From positions 108,989 to 172,988 of the forward strand of contig MSJH02000798.1 of assembly GCA_001931875.2 (NCBI GenBank): a DNA stretch of 64,000 nucleotides. The letters run 5' to 3'. The stretch is from Byssochlamys sp. IMV 00236 (taxonomy: Eukaryota > Ascomycota > Eurotiomycetes > Eurotiales > Thermoascaceae). The notes beneath the pieces were generated by a model. That model was not told the origin of the DNA. It did not search any database and worked only from the letters and a program-made list of their open reading frames with translations. How positions within the stretch are numbered: the stretch's first letter is position 1; each line of letters begins with the position of its first letter. The position numbers and the translations under genes were made by a program. Of the stretch, positions 47,890-59,201 are shown in pieces.

Positions 47890-49320
47890 TAGTAGGCGAT
47901 CCTAACTGGTATACACATGGTCGCTGGCTCAACCAAGATGCACGATGCACTACACCGGAAATTCCAAATCATGAACTTTGATTTCCCTCAGCTATGCGAG
48001 ACGGTCATCGGTCTTTTGCCTGACACGACTAAGATTATGAACTGCAGGGGGGTTCAATAGAGTGTTTATTGTCACTTTAGACTCTGGGCGCCGTGTAGTT
48101 GCCAGGCTTCCGACAAAGATTGCTGGCCCACCACGGTTGGCAACCGATCCGAGGATACAACAATGGAATACTGTATGAGAATCGATGACCATGATCGAAA
48201 CTTTGCTGATTATGTCTACAGTGCGCCCGAAGACATCAATCCCGATCCCAAAGATTTTGTCATAGAATCATAACCCCTCAAACAGAGCAGGATGGGAGTA
48301 CATCTTGAAAAAAACATGTTGAGGGTATTTCATTGGACGAGAAATGGCCCATTATGGACATGCGTTTTATGTACGAAAGCTGTTTCGTTGTAAGTCAAGG
48401 AGATGGTATCCTCATACTTCCCGGCTTATGGCAGTCTGTAGTCTCCAGATGTGTTCTTTGACGAATCTAAAAAGGCAGCCCTCGATGATAGGTTCTATAT
48501 AGATCCGCACTGCAGTTAACTTATTTAGAATTGCAGCCCCGGTGAATCAGAGCTATATGATGGACCAAGTCCTAATTGTCGCCCGTGTAAGCAGATGGGG
48601 AATTCATACGCACTCTGTCACTAACAAACTCCTAGGGAAAGAAATTTCTTACTGCTCAGACTGGACAGAAACTGGCCGCGCACGAATCCATAAGCGAAGA
48701 GAGAGCGAGGTGGGTTTACTGCCTTATCGGGGATCAATTAAGCATCATACTCGCTTATTAGACATCTGTCAAGATGCCTTGCGAGTCTTGACTAATGATC
48801 CTCGTATCCAAGAAGCCACTCTATACGGACTCGCACAAGCGAAATATATACGCCTCTGTAAGTGACACTGCAGTCATCGTTGGGATTATCGATTGGTAAT
48901 CTACAAGCACCGAGACCTCGTTTGTGTATTCCAATGAAATACCTACTGACGTCGCTTCTCTCCACAGCGAGAAGACTGCCCCAAGGACGATGCATCGGCC
49001 ACTCCACAGTATGAACGGAGGGTTAAAGATGCTTCCATTTGTTATCAGACCTATGACGTTGCCATGAAAGGTTTCGTAACAAAGCTGCGTCTTGCGAGGA
49101 ATTCGGACCCTTGATTCTACCCGTTCCTCTACTGTTATACATTGCGACTGCTCTCTGCCAGGAGCTGATAGACCTTTCAGCGCGATGGACAGAGTTTGAA
49201 GTACCAGAACCCAGCCCTTATTTCCCCAGTCAAGCGGGATTGATGGAACATTCCCGCCTATATAATGATTTTGAGATTAGCGACTTGTCTCACAGGTGCT
49301 GCTTGAGTCGCTCTACATGA
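47890..49320 (+). pseudogene. Relic of an Aim9-like / aminoglycoside-phosphotransferase-fold kinase
   Basis: Consecutive frames on the plus strand follow the fungal APH/Aim9 family from start to end. HGRWLNQDAR lies near 47920 and FNRVFIVTLDSGRRVVARLP at 48053-48112. A piece like SEYI-type lobe sequence lies near 48290, and ALDDRFYIDPHC near 48480-48510. RGSIKHHTRLLDICQDALRV lies near 48729-48790, then the damaged catalytic-loop segment LYTDSHKRNIYAS, then VIVGIIDW. The last is followed by TAA at 48897-48899, where the family has Gln (CAA to TAA, a CpA-to-TpA change). The C-terminal ELIDLSARWTEFEVPEP lies near 49160-49215. Many stops and frameshifts separate the blocks, and the HxD of the catalytic loop is not intact. 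This is a dead copy of a family usually present in several copies in these genomes. Confidence 0.8.
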
Positions 49321-49693
49321 CATCACGGGTCTTGGCAGTCCCTATGCCCTAATCCAGGAACGGAAATGTGCATCAATTTTGGGAAAAAAGAACATGTGTA
49401 AGTGCCCAAACTTCTTCTTAAGAACCCGCAGATGGTGAATGTCTTGAGGCTTGTATGGTATCCTGGCCAGTAGGCCTATATATCCCTTGTCCCTAGTTCT
49501 CCACATGTAATTCCAGATCTCGGGTTGACCGCCGCGCGGCCGGAATGGCGGGCGATTTTCGTAGTTATTGAGAAAGGGGTAGACATAAGAATCATTTTTT
49601 AAGGGATCAAAATAACCAATGACTGCAGTTGGATAACTTCGAGACTGCCTAGTAACAGGTTACCCGAGGCCGTCCTCCTATAGACTGCTCAAC
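49321..49693. other. Intergenic between two relics
   Basis: No gene; it probably contains the former upstream region of the carboxylesterase fragment. Confidence 0.4.
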
Positions 49694-50161
49694 ATGAAGT
49701 TCACACTTCTTTCAGTTGTCGCTTTGGCGGCCCACACCGTTTTCAGCACCGACGATCGACTCATCGTCAGAACAACCACGGGAAGATACACTGGCTTGAT
49801 CGATCCCAAGTACTCCAAGACACGCCAATTCCGCTCTATCGCCTTTGCGGAACCACCAGTCCTCTCACGCCGCTGGTTGCCACCTCAAAAGCTCTCCCCG
49901 TCCACCGAGCACCATGATTCGTAACACTTCCCGCCATTATGTCCACAATTCGTAGCGAAGATTCTGTTATTGAAGAACAAGTACTTTACAGGAGGCACCC
50001 TCGTCAACAATGGCAACCAATATGACACATCTGGGCTTATGGGAGCGGACACGTCAGAGGACTGTTTGTACCTGGCCGTGTGGACGCCCGCGAACGCGCC
50101 GTTTCAGTCGAAATTACCCGTTCTCTTCTTCATGCCTGGAGGATGCTTCACCGCTGCGTAG
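49694..50161 (+). pseudogene. N-terminal fragment of a secreted type-B carboxylesterase
   Basis: MKFTLLSVVALAAHTVFS is a signal peptide, followed by VRTTTGRYTGLIDP, RQFRSIAFAEPPV and RRWLPPQ, the usual start of carboxylesterase/lipase type B proteins. A TAA at 49922-49924 interrupts the frame, which then reads on as HFPPLCPQF. After more frame changes come SEDCLYLAVWTPAN and LPVLFFMPGGCFTAA, just after the SEDCL signature and at the oxyanion-hole HGGG-like segment, here MPGGC. The sequence then stops abruptly at TAG. The catalytic Ser (GESAG), Glu and His parts are absent, about three quarters of the normal 550 residues. This is a truncated pseudogene joined to unrelated AT-rich DNA. Confidence 0.82.
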
Positions 50162-51144
50162 CTAGGAGGTTAAAATCATATTTTTGCTTCCGTGCCTTCG
50201 AGGATCTAACGCAGGTTATCTGTTGTTAATTGCATTTGTTGCTAAGTTAATATGCTAAATATATCCATTTAAATTTCCCGAGCCGTCGCAATAGGGCATC
50301 GAGATATAGCTCGATAGCGAGGTATAGCATTAGTTAGCATTCTGCATATGTAATCTTCCTGAATCGAAAGCTTTCCTTTTTCTTCTCGCTAACTCTAATT
50401 AAAACGGTGAGCTTATAACTGCTCCGGTACGCATTTATTTCTATATGTATCCTACTTCTACTGTAAGCGCCCCTAAATTTATATTAAGACGTATTACCCA
50501 GCGTCTTAGCGGTAAGGCGGCCGCAGGTCCGTAGATAGTGCACTATGCGAGAATGGGAGGAAAATGCATAAGCATTGTTCGTAATCGATACTATAAAAAT
50601 CTTGAGTTCAGATGAGTGGAGTAGCTACATCATCGTGTCTATATGCACCGCACGAATCACAATGTCACCGTAACTCACGAGCAGGCTTTGGTAAAAGAGA
50701 AAGATGGCATTAGTATGGTCTTATCGCGAATATGCCAAGATGCCAAGATGCCAAGTCGCAGTATATCGTTGATCTACGTTGATCTACCCGATACATGCCG
50801 ACTACTAAGTTTGCAGGGTGGTCATCGATGACCCGGACAGATTTGCTTGCAGGAGATTCCACAATGGACCCTTCTGTCGATCTTTACATAGCTGGCGATC
50901 AAGGGATCCTATTTGAATTGTATTATCCCTATCACCGTTTTAGATGCCCAACCGACAGATATATGGTAGAGTATGTGGGGCGACAGTGACCCAGTTACTT
51001 ATAATACTGAGGCAACGACCTCGTATCACTCTATTCTTATTTTTCTGCCCTTTCTCGTATATTACCTTGAGTTCTGTTATCGGTCTGGCTAAGCACGCCG
51101 CTTCGTTATCAATAATATTATTTCGAAAGAAGTCCTGCACACCG
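50162..51144. other. AT-rich region, no gene recognised
   Basis: Right after the broken esterase the composition changes to AT-rich. Around 50460-50540 a less AT-rich patch (GCGCCCCTAAAT, GCGGCCGCAGGTCC) may be a transposon fragment, but no ends or protein could be named. Short frames at 50643-50989 have no domain. Confidence 0.35.
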
Positions 51145-52070
51145 ATGGCCCCTAAGTTTGATAGTATGCAAATACAGCTTCATACCTGCTATTCTCCAAG
51201 GGAGAATACTGTGTTTTCAGGATTAGAATCATGCGTTGTCTCGGACGGAAGTCGACCGCCGCGATTTGGCTTGAAGCGGTATTTATTTTCTGAGATCGAG
51301 ACGAAATGGGCAGATATCCCTTTAATTGTATGCTCTTTTATCGGTGGCCTTGTTGACGGTCTCTCGTACAACTACTGGGGGAACTTTTCCAATATGCAGA
51401 CAGGTATTTGTGGAATCTATTTCTATGGACAATGAAAGGACTAATTAATTATTTTTTGAGTTTGATAGGAAATGTTATCTTTATTGCCCTCGGAGTGGCT
51501 GGGAAGCCAGAGCAGCCAGACATGCTCTGGGCTAAATCCCTCACAGCTATCTTCGCTTTTCTGACAGGCATCATTATTTACGTTTACGGATCTCGAGTAT
51601 TGGGACCAAAACGACGCATAACCCTGGTCCTATCATTCGCCCTTCAGACTTCTACTCTCTTTGGTGCGGCTCTTCTTACACAACTGGTACCTCCAATGCC
51701 GGACGACCCAACAGCGTTGGAATGGCGGAAAGCCGTCGCGATCTCGTTACTTTCCTTCCAGTCAGCAGGCCAGATTGCTGCATCCCGGTTCTTAGGCTAC
51801 CCCGAGATCCCCACCACTGTCTTGACAATTTTAGTGTGTGACCTATTTATCGATGCGAATCTCTTCCAACGGCCATGGAGCGCCAACCCCAAACGAAATC
51901 GGCGAATTGCTGCCCTGTTAGCACATTTCCTGGGAGCGATGACTGCGGGCGGAATGGCGAAAGATATTGGTCTGTCCGGAGGACTATGGCTTGCCGGATC
52001 TCTTAAGGGAGCCCTTGCACTAGCATGGTGTGCATGGACTGAAAAGAAGCATACCAAAGAGATAGGGTAA
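51145..52070 (+). CDS. DUF1275 (YoaK-like) membrane protein, 2 exons
   Basis: 286-residue multi-pass membrane protein of the DUF1275 family, function unknown. Exon 1 (51145-51403) ends SNMQTG; a 65-nt intron (51404-51468, GTATTT...GATAG) joins to NVIFIALG. This gives the family hallmark in which a Gly/Asp-rich first helix (GGLVDGLSY) and NMQTGN precede the second helix. About six hydrophobic helices follow (AIFAFLTGIIIYVYG, LSFALQTSTLFGAALL, FLGAMTAGGMA and others). The hydrophilic N-terminus of about 55 residues is typical of the fungal members. QSAGQIAASR and LTILVCDLF match the conserved interior motifs. It looks intact although it stands between relics. Confidence 0.87.
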
Positions 52071-52665
52071 AGCATAAGCTTCTCTTTATTATAACAGATG
52101 ATTATGGAAACGAAATTTCTGAGCAGAACAGTGGATTATTATCTTATTACATAGAACAGCTAGAATTCTTACTATTAATATAGAGAATATAGATTTAGTC
52201 GCTACCCTTATGACTTATTACACTAGGAAGTTTTTTATTTACTACGAACTAAAATAGCATCCCCGCTAGCAACTAAGCTCTGCTAATTACTGACCGATAA
52301 AAGTAGAATAATAACCGTCTCCGACATAAGTATATTGAGGGCTCATAGCTGGTCATCCTCGCTGTCGGCGTTTTGATATGCGGTCCCAGCCCATTTGCCC
52401 TCCGCGGACTGTTCTAGGCTTTAAGATTTAAAGGCTTATCACCGAAGCCACTTACCTTGTAGCTTTACGATTTTGCGGACTGGACTTCTACTGGTACTAG
52501 AAATACACGCTACATTGCCTTTATTATTGACGTTAACACTACAATTTAGATATTTTAAACCTCCATCGACTGTATATGGATAAAGGAGCCATCTACAAGA
52601 GTGGTAATTTATTTATATAGCTGTCCTAGACTGAGCTATTAGAACACAAACGACTTTTCCAGATC
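52071..52665. other. AT-rich spacer with possible gene trace
   Basis: The minus strand at about 52360-52560 contains a coding-like stretch with plausible splice signals, but it has no start or family I can recognise. The first 200 bp are plain AT-rich. Confidence 0.35.
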
Positions 52666-53187
52666 TCACATTGTAGGCCACCCCATATCAATTGGTTCCA
52701 AATTTCCAGCGCCCCTGAAATCCTCTATTATATCTGCCTGTTCGCTTAAAAGTACCCGGTCTGCCTGATTTGCGCCTATTCTGGCCAATTCCCTCCACCG
52801 TGCAAGATCCTGCGGGCGACGCTTATCACCGTGAGCTGCTTCATTCTGGGTCCAATGACCCTTTGAGAACCCGAGTAAAGATGTCATGCGTTTGTTCGGA
52901 ATGTCGTAGACGAGCGAACAGATTGTACCCGTCTCCTCGAGCCAATTACATTGCCACAACTCTCCGGGGCGAATGCATTGATATGTTGCCGCCTGATAAT
53001 TTTTTCGGCCCGCCATTGGGCCTCCATGGATTTCGTAGACAATGCGGTCTTCGTTATAGAACCACATCTCGTATCGCCACTTTTGGGGTTTCCCTTGAGC
53101 GTCATGGGCTGCATAGTCGTAGATTAAGTGGCGATCCCGGATGTCGGTATCGAAGGTTGAGCCTTTAAGAGACGGGAGGACAGGCAT
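52666..53187 (-). CDS. Phenolic acid decarboxylase
   Basis: Intact, intronless 173-residue cytosolic enzyme of the phenolic acid decarboxylase family (lipocalin-like beta-barrel). It converts ferulic, p-coumaric or caffeic acid to the vinyl phenol without cofactor, a detoxification step in plant-material degradation. Family signatures are present in order: DRHLIYDY near residue 18, WRYEMWFYNEDRIVYEIHGG (about 37-56), GPMAGR, CNWLEETGTICSLVYD and FSKGHW. The Tyr pair and the Glu in WLEETGT correspond to the proton-transfer residues of bacterial enzymes. Residues after about 125 form the longer C-terminal tail typical of fungal members, ending in EPIDMGWPTM. The ATG at 53187 is the natural start. 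It is flanked by AT-rich, decayed DNA yet shows no damage. Confidence 0.92.
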   Translation of the reverse strand: MPVLPSLKGSTFDTDIRDRHLIYDYAAHDAQGKPQKWRYEMWFYNEDRIVYEIHGGPMAGRKNYQAATYQCIRPGELWQCNWLEETGTICSLVYDIPNKRMTSLLGFSKGHWTQNEAAHGDKRRPQDLARWRELARIGANQADRVLLSEQADIIEDFRGAGNLEPIDMGWPTM

Positions 53188-54130
53188 TTTGATTATTTAT
53201 TTGCTGCTAGCTAATTCGTCGAGGGAATTAAAGGGAATGAATTAGTTACATAAATGCGAATTAGGAGGAGAAATAACAGGACTTTATAGAGTTTGTGTCC
53301 CTATTCTTGCAATCCCGAAATTAACCATGTCGTCTACCTGATTCTGGAAATTTTAGAGACTATCAAAGATGATGATATAAATGCTGTCTCTATTAACCTA
53401 TCGGATCGCCTCGGGTCTATGACGGCACGATATCAGCGCTGCCGAGAATCGGTGCCGATCTGCTAAAACTACCGCATTACAATACTGTCACGCTTCCTTT
53501 CAAGTATAAAGCGAGGCTTAACTTTAGTGTCGTTACATTATCTGAAGGCCCAGTTAGTTATAACATGTATAGTGGGAACTTACGCAGTAATGTAGGCAAT
53601 CGGTACCCAGGAATATATTTTCACAATACTGACCCTAAAAATACGAAGATAAATGTTCGGCATGCGGATATCCCGCATGTTAACGCCACATCGAATAGAG
53701 GCAGATTACAGGATAGCTTAGAACCGTTCTGTAGACGTAAAGACAGCGAAAACACCGGGATAATTTACATTATCCTTTCGAGTCTTTCTAATTGTGTACA
53801 GTTATAAGAAGTATTTAGGTATTGTAGTAAGCAGTAGTATTGCATTAAGACTAATCGCTAGTTTTCCCTAGATGCGCCTCCGGTGCGCTATTAACGTATA
53901 ATAGGACGCGGCGAGAAGCTTGCTTAATTAGTGGGAATCTAGGATTACGGAAGCAAAAGTTCTGAAGGAGCATTTGAAACTAGAATAATCTCTTGATTGC
54001 TTAAATAATAACTAAAGAGGACTAAAATCTATCAGCTATTTATGCTCAACGACTCTATCCTGACTTTACTGTGGCCCGGAGCTAAACTGAACACTGTCTT
54101 AGATGTTATATAGTTCCTGTTCCGTTTTCT
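53188..54130. other. AT-rich region with an unrecognised decayed frame
   Basis: Around 53325-53806 the plus strand has protein-like pieces (for example IKDDDINAVSINLSDRLGS, then an 80-codon frame at 53565-53807) separated by a frame change. They look like one decayed gene, but I cannot name the family. Confidence 0.35.
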
Positions 54131-55201
54131 TTAATCTCGTAAGGTGGATATAGGTATCTGTCCATTGCAGCTAATACCCAGATTGTATAGGATGTAAGCA
54201 GCGGCTTGCAGCAAGTTTGCAGCGTATTTCCACAGAAGCTGTGAGTGCCGACAAAAAGTAACATTAAGTAGCCCCATGATCGAAGCTTGCAACCTTTTCG
54301 CGGAATCCTGATTGCAGATATAATAAACCCGGGATTTTGCAGAATAGCTCAGGAATTTCAAGTTATCGGAGCGCGCCATAAGCTCTTTCGAGCTATTACA
54401 CGGCTTCGGTATCAGACCCTTCAGCCCGAGATATCTCACAGACATTTGTGCAATGTCGAAATGCGACGTCTCGGGGGATATAGAAGCGTAGACATACTTG
54501 TAAGCTGATGTATGGACCAGACCAAAAGTGCTGTCGTCTCGATTGAAAACAACCATGCCAATGCAGATATAAAGAAGAATTTCAGGAGTAGGCATATTCT
54601 CATAATGTAGCCCATCCTCATCTATCGCAAATTCAGTTTGAATCTCTTCGACTCTGAGTCTTCTTTTGGCATAGAGGATCCAGGAAATTAATCGTCGTGC
54701 CATTGAGCTTCTCGCTTTTGACTGGTTATCAATGCGTTGTATGGTTAAATCGAACATTTCTTTTGCAAGCCAAGAGCCCCCTTTTCAATGTCTTTCTTAT
54801 CTGACCGACCGTGGCAAGATCAAGTAGCTCATCAAGGGTAAGCCGAGCAAGAAGAAATCGTGAAATAATCAGCAGGTGCAATCGGGAGTCTAGACTGTTT
54901 ATTGTATATCACATACAGATTCCCGCTCTTAGACACAATAATATCAACCATCGCGTCGTCTTCGGCAAGCTCATCGTCGAAACCACCTTCTTGTAGTCTA
55001 ATAAATATAAGTCTTCAGGTCCTTCGTGCTCCCTGTAATTTCCAGCTGACTGGCCGTAATCATCTTCTGGATATGCGGAAGCTTTCGACTTATTACAAGT
55101 ACATGGATCCTAGATGTAGTAAGAACCAAGCAGTGGTCCAAAAGCTCATCAGGAGCTTTTATCTCGTCAACAGCATCGAGCACTAAGTATATCGGCTGCA
55201 C
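54131..55201 (-). pseudogene. Relic of a NACHT-domain (NLR/STAND) protein
   Basis: Minus-strand frames carry, in order, IYLVLDAVDEI (Walker-B/DE motif of NACHT, about 55160-55195) and VLTTSRIHVLVISRKLP (sensor-like strand). Then come LAEDDAMVDIIV-like residues, SRFLLARLTLDELLD near 54815-54860 and RRLISWILYAKRRLRVEEIQ (54131-54757 frame). The last is the winged-helix-like segment that follows NACHT in fungal ankyrin/TPR-type STAND proteins. FGLVHTSAYKYVY agrees with this. Frameshifts and stops divide the pieces, and the P-loop and the repeat domain are missing. Intact relatives act in heterokaryon incompatibility and innate-type recognition; this copy is dead. Confidence 0.75.
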
Positions 55202-55719
55202 CGAGCCAGCCTGCGAGGCATATCAGATCTTGTGCAGGTTTCACATGATTAGTCATCTAATATAGATGCGATTGACGCAGATGTAAAGGCTGAGAGGATA
55301 TAAACTGAAATCTGGAAGCTAGAAAGGCGGCTCGCCATGTGTATCAAAGAGACGGGATATTTCTGGAATCGGTCTTGGTTAGAAGGACAAGGCAACTCTA
55401 TCATGATATCAGCAACAAAATTGTATAATAAGTCTGAGGAATGTCTTAAGACATTTCCCAGGATTTAGGGTTGGGACTGTGATAATGTTCTTAAGGAAGA
55501 GTGCTCCATAGCCTATTCTGGAGACGAAAAGGTCAGGAGAATCCTAGCGGGAACGAGCCCACATTGCAATTTGCTAGACCTAAGTATTACGGTCCTTGAA
55601 TATCAGGATGCCTATTATGAAGTTGCTAGAACCACAAGTATCGCGTCAGATATTATCTCATATACTACCCAAGTGAACGATGGCGGAGTTACATATTCTA
55701 TCTGAAGTAGAAGTAGATG
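55202..55719. other. Spacer between NACHT relic and methyltransferase relic
   Basis: The plus strand has a coding-like run (EIWKLERRLAMCIKETGYFW and following) with several stops that I cannot assign. It could be the decayed N-terminal part of another gene. Confidence 0.35.
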
Positions 55720-56600
55720 CCGTAGATCGCGCGCCTTTCATACGAGGAATTCTCATAGGATCTAGGTGACAGAGAATGATTCAAGTTATGGAGACGAGCT
55801 CTTGTTGTCTTTCATCCTCTCATCACTGTAGCATGGCACTAATATCACTACAGATCAGGCCGCACTACCTCCTTAAGTTCCTCGATACACCGACATAGAC
55901 ATGAGAAAGACAGACGCTATCATGCCTTCCGCGATGGCAATTATCTTCTCCCAAACGATGACGACGGATATGACCACCTGACATCGGCCAATCACCTGAC
56001 GTCGAAGTTCATGAACGGGAGATCATACCATGCACCTATTGAGAAGCCGTCAAGGGTCTATGATATAGGTACAGGTACCGGAATATGGGCCATAGACTTC
56101 GGTACGTTCTTTCAGTTCCGTGTCTCTACTGGTTATTAATAAATAATTGGATTTAGCGGACTAATTTCCTTCTGCAAGGTATCATATCATCTCCTGATAC
56201 GCTATGCAATTCAACAGGAGATATACCAACGATTTACGTTTAGGTTATCGGCTCCGATCTAACTCCAATACAGCCGAAATTAGTTCCTCCAAACGTCAGA
56301 TAGATCGTAGAAGATGTGGAAGACTCGTGGATGGATCTAAACCAACCATTGACTTCGTCCACGATCGTTATCTAGCTTCGTCGGTCAGAAAGATAACCCG
56401 AGGCTATTTCGCCAAAGTTACGAGTCGATTGTATCTTATCCACGATATCGATTATTTGTCTAATCAATGATTCTGATCAGGAACATGAGAACCTGTGGCT
56501 AGATTGAATCTCAGCACTGCTATACTTTACCCCTTCAGCCACGAGTTCCTCACCAAGGCCTCGATGCGTCATCAACGAAGTGCATGGCGTGTGCAGACCT
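55720..56600 (+). pseudogene. Relic of a LaeA-like / UMTA-type SAM methyltransferase
   Basis: Pieces match the fungal LaeA-like methyltransferase family in order. A weak NDSSYGDEL-type acidic start lies near 55780, then RRYHAFRDGNYLLPNDDDGY (about 55910-55970). VYDIGTGTGIWAIDF (56056-56100), the SAM-binding motif I, ends at a GTACGT donor. After a possible intron come VIGSDLTPIQPKLVPPNV (56244-56297), then VEDVEDSW-like residues. A segment equivalent to FIHARYL (here FVHDRYLASSVR) lies near 56355. Stops and frame changes lie between all blocks. The SAM motif itself is preserved, but no continuous protein can be read. Intact relatives include the secondary-metabolism regulator LaeA; this copy is most likely a paralogue, not the regulator. 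Confidence 0.77.
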
Positions 56601-57703
56601 GCGTATGACGACTCACAGAAGCCCTGCTACTATCAAAATGGAGTAAAACTCTGGACAATAGGAATTTACATCTTGCAGGTCTAAAATCCATTTTTAGTCT
56701 TTTGGATATAAAAATATACACAGGAAGACAGAATGCTTAAAAGAGCGGAGATATCATTCGTTTATTTTGGAGTTCAGTTATTCTTTTATGCATAGATAGC
56801 CATTATTTATAAGAATAGAGAATTTATATTTAGAAGAATTCTCAGTGAGAAGATTATATTGTAAGAATATTGAGGTCTATAAGACCTACCTACGTCTATA
56901 AATTTTGAGACAAGTTTATGCATTATGCCCTAGTCCTGTTATGTAGTAATTCAAGTTACGGCCGTGGCGGCCGCCCTCAAGCAAGACCTTCACGGATAGA
57001 AATAGCACATCGTTTTAAACATGATTATCAATATGTCGAATCCGAAGTACCGAAGCAGGGTTATATTTAAACCACTTAGCCTGTACATTTACACTGCTTG
57101 CTTAACTAGTTCGAGGGAGGACTTCATCCCACGTTTATCTCCTAATCATATAAAAAGCCTACATTCCATCTATAACAGGACTTGATGAAACGGATAATAT
57201 GACAGGTAGCCTGAACATACGATTTGTGTGGCGACAAAATGATTCAATAGGACACTTCATCGTCTCTAACAATCCCGCCTTAATACGCCTCAGGCCCTCA
57301 GCAACCCGTTCAGTATTGCTTAATATGACATCGGCAATACCGCTTCTAACGGAACGGCCGGCGCGAAAAGATATGGACTGTTCTTCCGTGCCATGATATG
57401 ATGTATACTGAATGCCTATAGTTTATAGGTTGATTTGCTCGATACCTGGGCAAGGATCCTGCTCAGTCTACTTTAGAGCGTTCGAATTCCAGGCGGAACT
57501 GGTGACTAAATCATGGCATTCGAACGGCACGATCCAATATTCCTGATATCATGATATCTAGTGTTATTTTTATAAGGATTTGTATTTCTGCAACTTATCC
57601 ATTCATCCAGGAAGGTCTCTGTTCGATTTTACTACCCCGATTCTTGTGAATACTAGACACTATCAACTCCTATGATTCTATCTGCTATCTGTACATATCC
57701 AGT
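56601..57703. other. AT-rich intergenic region, no gene seen
   Basis: Contains the upstream region of the HPP-family gene and a strongly AT-rich part at about 56690-56900. A 65-codon frame at 57199-57396 has no recognised domain. Confidence 0.4.
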
Positions 57704-58809
57704 ATGGGTCACACCGAAGAAAAGAACGCCGCCGCAAACGATAACAGACCAAAACACCGATATTCGCCACCCCGGATCTGCCTATCCCATCTTAAATTCC
57801 GTCGTGACTGGCGCGAGAAACTCCCTCGCAGCGTCTCCCGCTTTACAGGTTACCGTCCTTTGGACGAGAACCCTCCATACCCACCCCTCCCCTTCCCGCC
57901 GTTCACCTGGCTGGCGAAACTCCCCCTCTGCTTCGAAACATGGCTCCTAGCCTGGATTGGCGCCTTCATCGGCATCCTCCTCATCGAAGCCATAATGTCC
58001 ACCAGCACCGCTTTCCGCGACGTCTACCACGCCCCGACGATAATCACCTCCTTCGGCGCGTCTGCCGTGCTCCTCTTCGGCGTGATCGAGTCCCCCGTGG
58101 CGCAGCCACGCAATTTCGTCCTGGGTCATTTCCTCTCCGCGCTGGTGGGGACGGCGATCACGAGGCTGTTTGTGCTTAATGGAAGCTATCATGGGTATTT
58201 GGATAACGTGGCTTTCCATCCGTCGACGTTTATTAATGGAGGTGTGTCGATGGCGACCTCCTTATTGGTCATGCTTATTACGGGAACGGCGCATCCGCCG
58301 TATGTCCTTTGTGTTTTCCTTTTTCTCTTTTTCCTCTATGTCGAATTCACATTCATGGGATCGGAAAAGAAAGTAGACTAATAGAACGCAGAGCCGGCGC
58401 AACAGGCCTCAACGCCGCGGTCCAATCCCAGATCGTCACTCTATCCTGGCGCTACCTCCCGACGGTCCTTGCTTCATCGCTAATCATGCTCGGATGGGCT
58501 CTGGTTATCAATAATGTCGGGCGACGCCGGTACCCTCTGCACTGGTGGGCTCCAGGACCGGTATTCGTTATTCCCCCGGAAGAGCAGCCGGACGCGCAAC
58601 TCGGCGCGCAGGAGGAAGCGCAAGAGGAAGTGGATATTCAGAGGGAAGTTACGGAGGAGGGGAGTTTGAGGGCTGAGAGTGACCCGTCGGAGACAATTAC
58701 TATGGAGCGTGACGGGCGAAGGGAGGGGAGTGTGTATTCGGAGCGGAGGGCGAGTTTACATGAGCAGAGAAGAGGGAGTGTGGGGAGTGCAGCGGATGGG
58801 ATGGTTTGA
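57704..58809 (+). CDS. HPP-family integral membrane protein, 2 exons
   Basis: 337-residue membrane protein of the HPP family (bacterial and plastid relatives include nitrite transporters). Exon 1 (57704-58299) has a cytosolic N-terminus of about 75 residues, then helices ETWLLAWIGAFIGILLIEA, FGASAVLLFGVIESP and FVLGHFLSALVGTAITRLF. It ends at AHP of ITGTAHPP. A 92-nt intron (58300-58391, GTATGT...CGCAG) completes HPPAGATGLNAA, the signature that names the family (normally HPPAGA). Exon 2 adds a final helix (LASSLIMLGWALVINNVG), the family's WW...PG end and a charged C-tail with Glu- and Arg/Ser-rich runs. The ATG at 57704 gives the normal length. The role in fungi is not established; anion transport is a guess. 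Confidence 0.9.
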
Positions 58810-59201
58810 GTTTCCATTTTGATTTAAGGATTAGATATTGGATATTGACTTGTGGACTTGGTCTGGAGAGAGAGAAATTGGAGAAGTGGTCTCTTACGTA
58901 TGTTGTTCTATGTGAATAATGTTTGTTGAATACAGAGTTGTCGGATGGATAAGTTTGTAGTATATATGTCTGTTTGTATGACGGTAGGGTCATATAAGCT
59001 ATACCCACTCTTTTCTTTATGAATCTACCCGTTTGTATAAATACTCAGATATGGTCTTCGGATACAGGCTAGTTTCTTGGCTGTTGCCAATATAGATCAA
59101 TAGAGTCTCCGTAATCCAAACAATTCACATATACTCAACACCCGATAAAAGCAACCGATAAACACTAGAATTAACTATAATGGACCCGCATATGCCCCTG
59201 G
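58810..59201. other. Short intergenic stretch between convergent genes
   Basis: 3' flanks of the HPP and RING genes. No gene, no repeat noticed. Confidence 0.5.
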
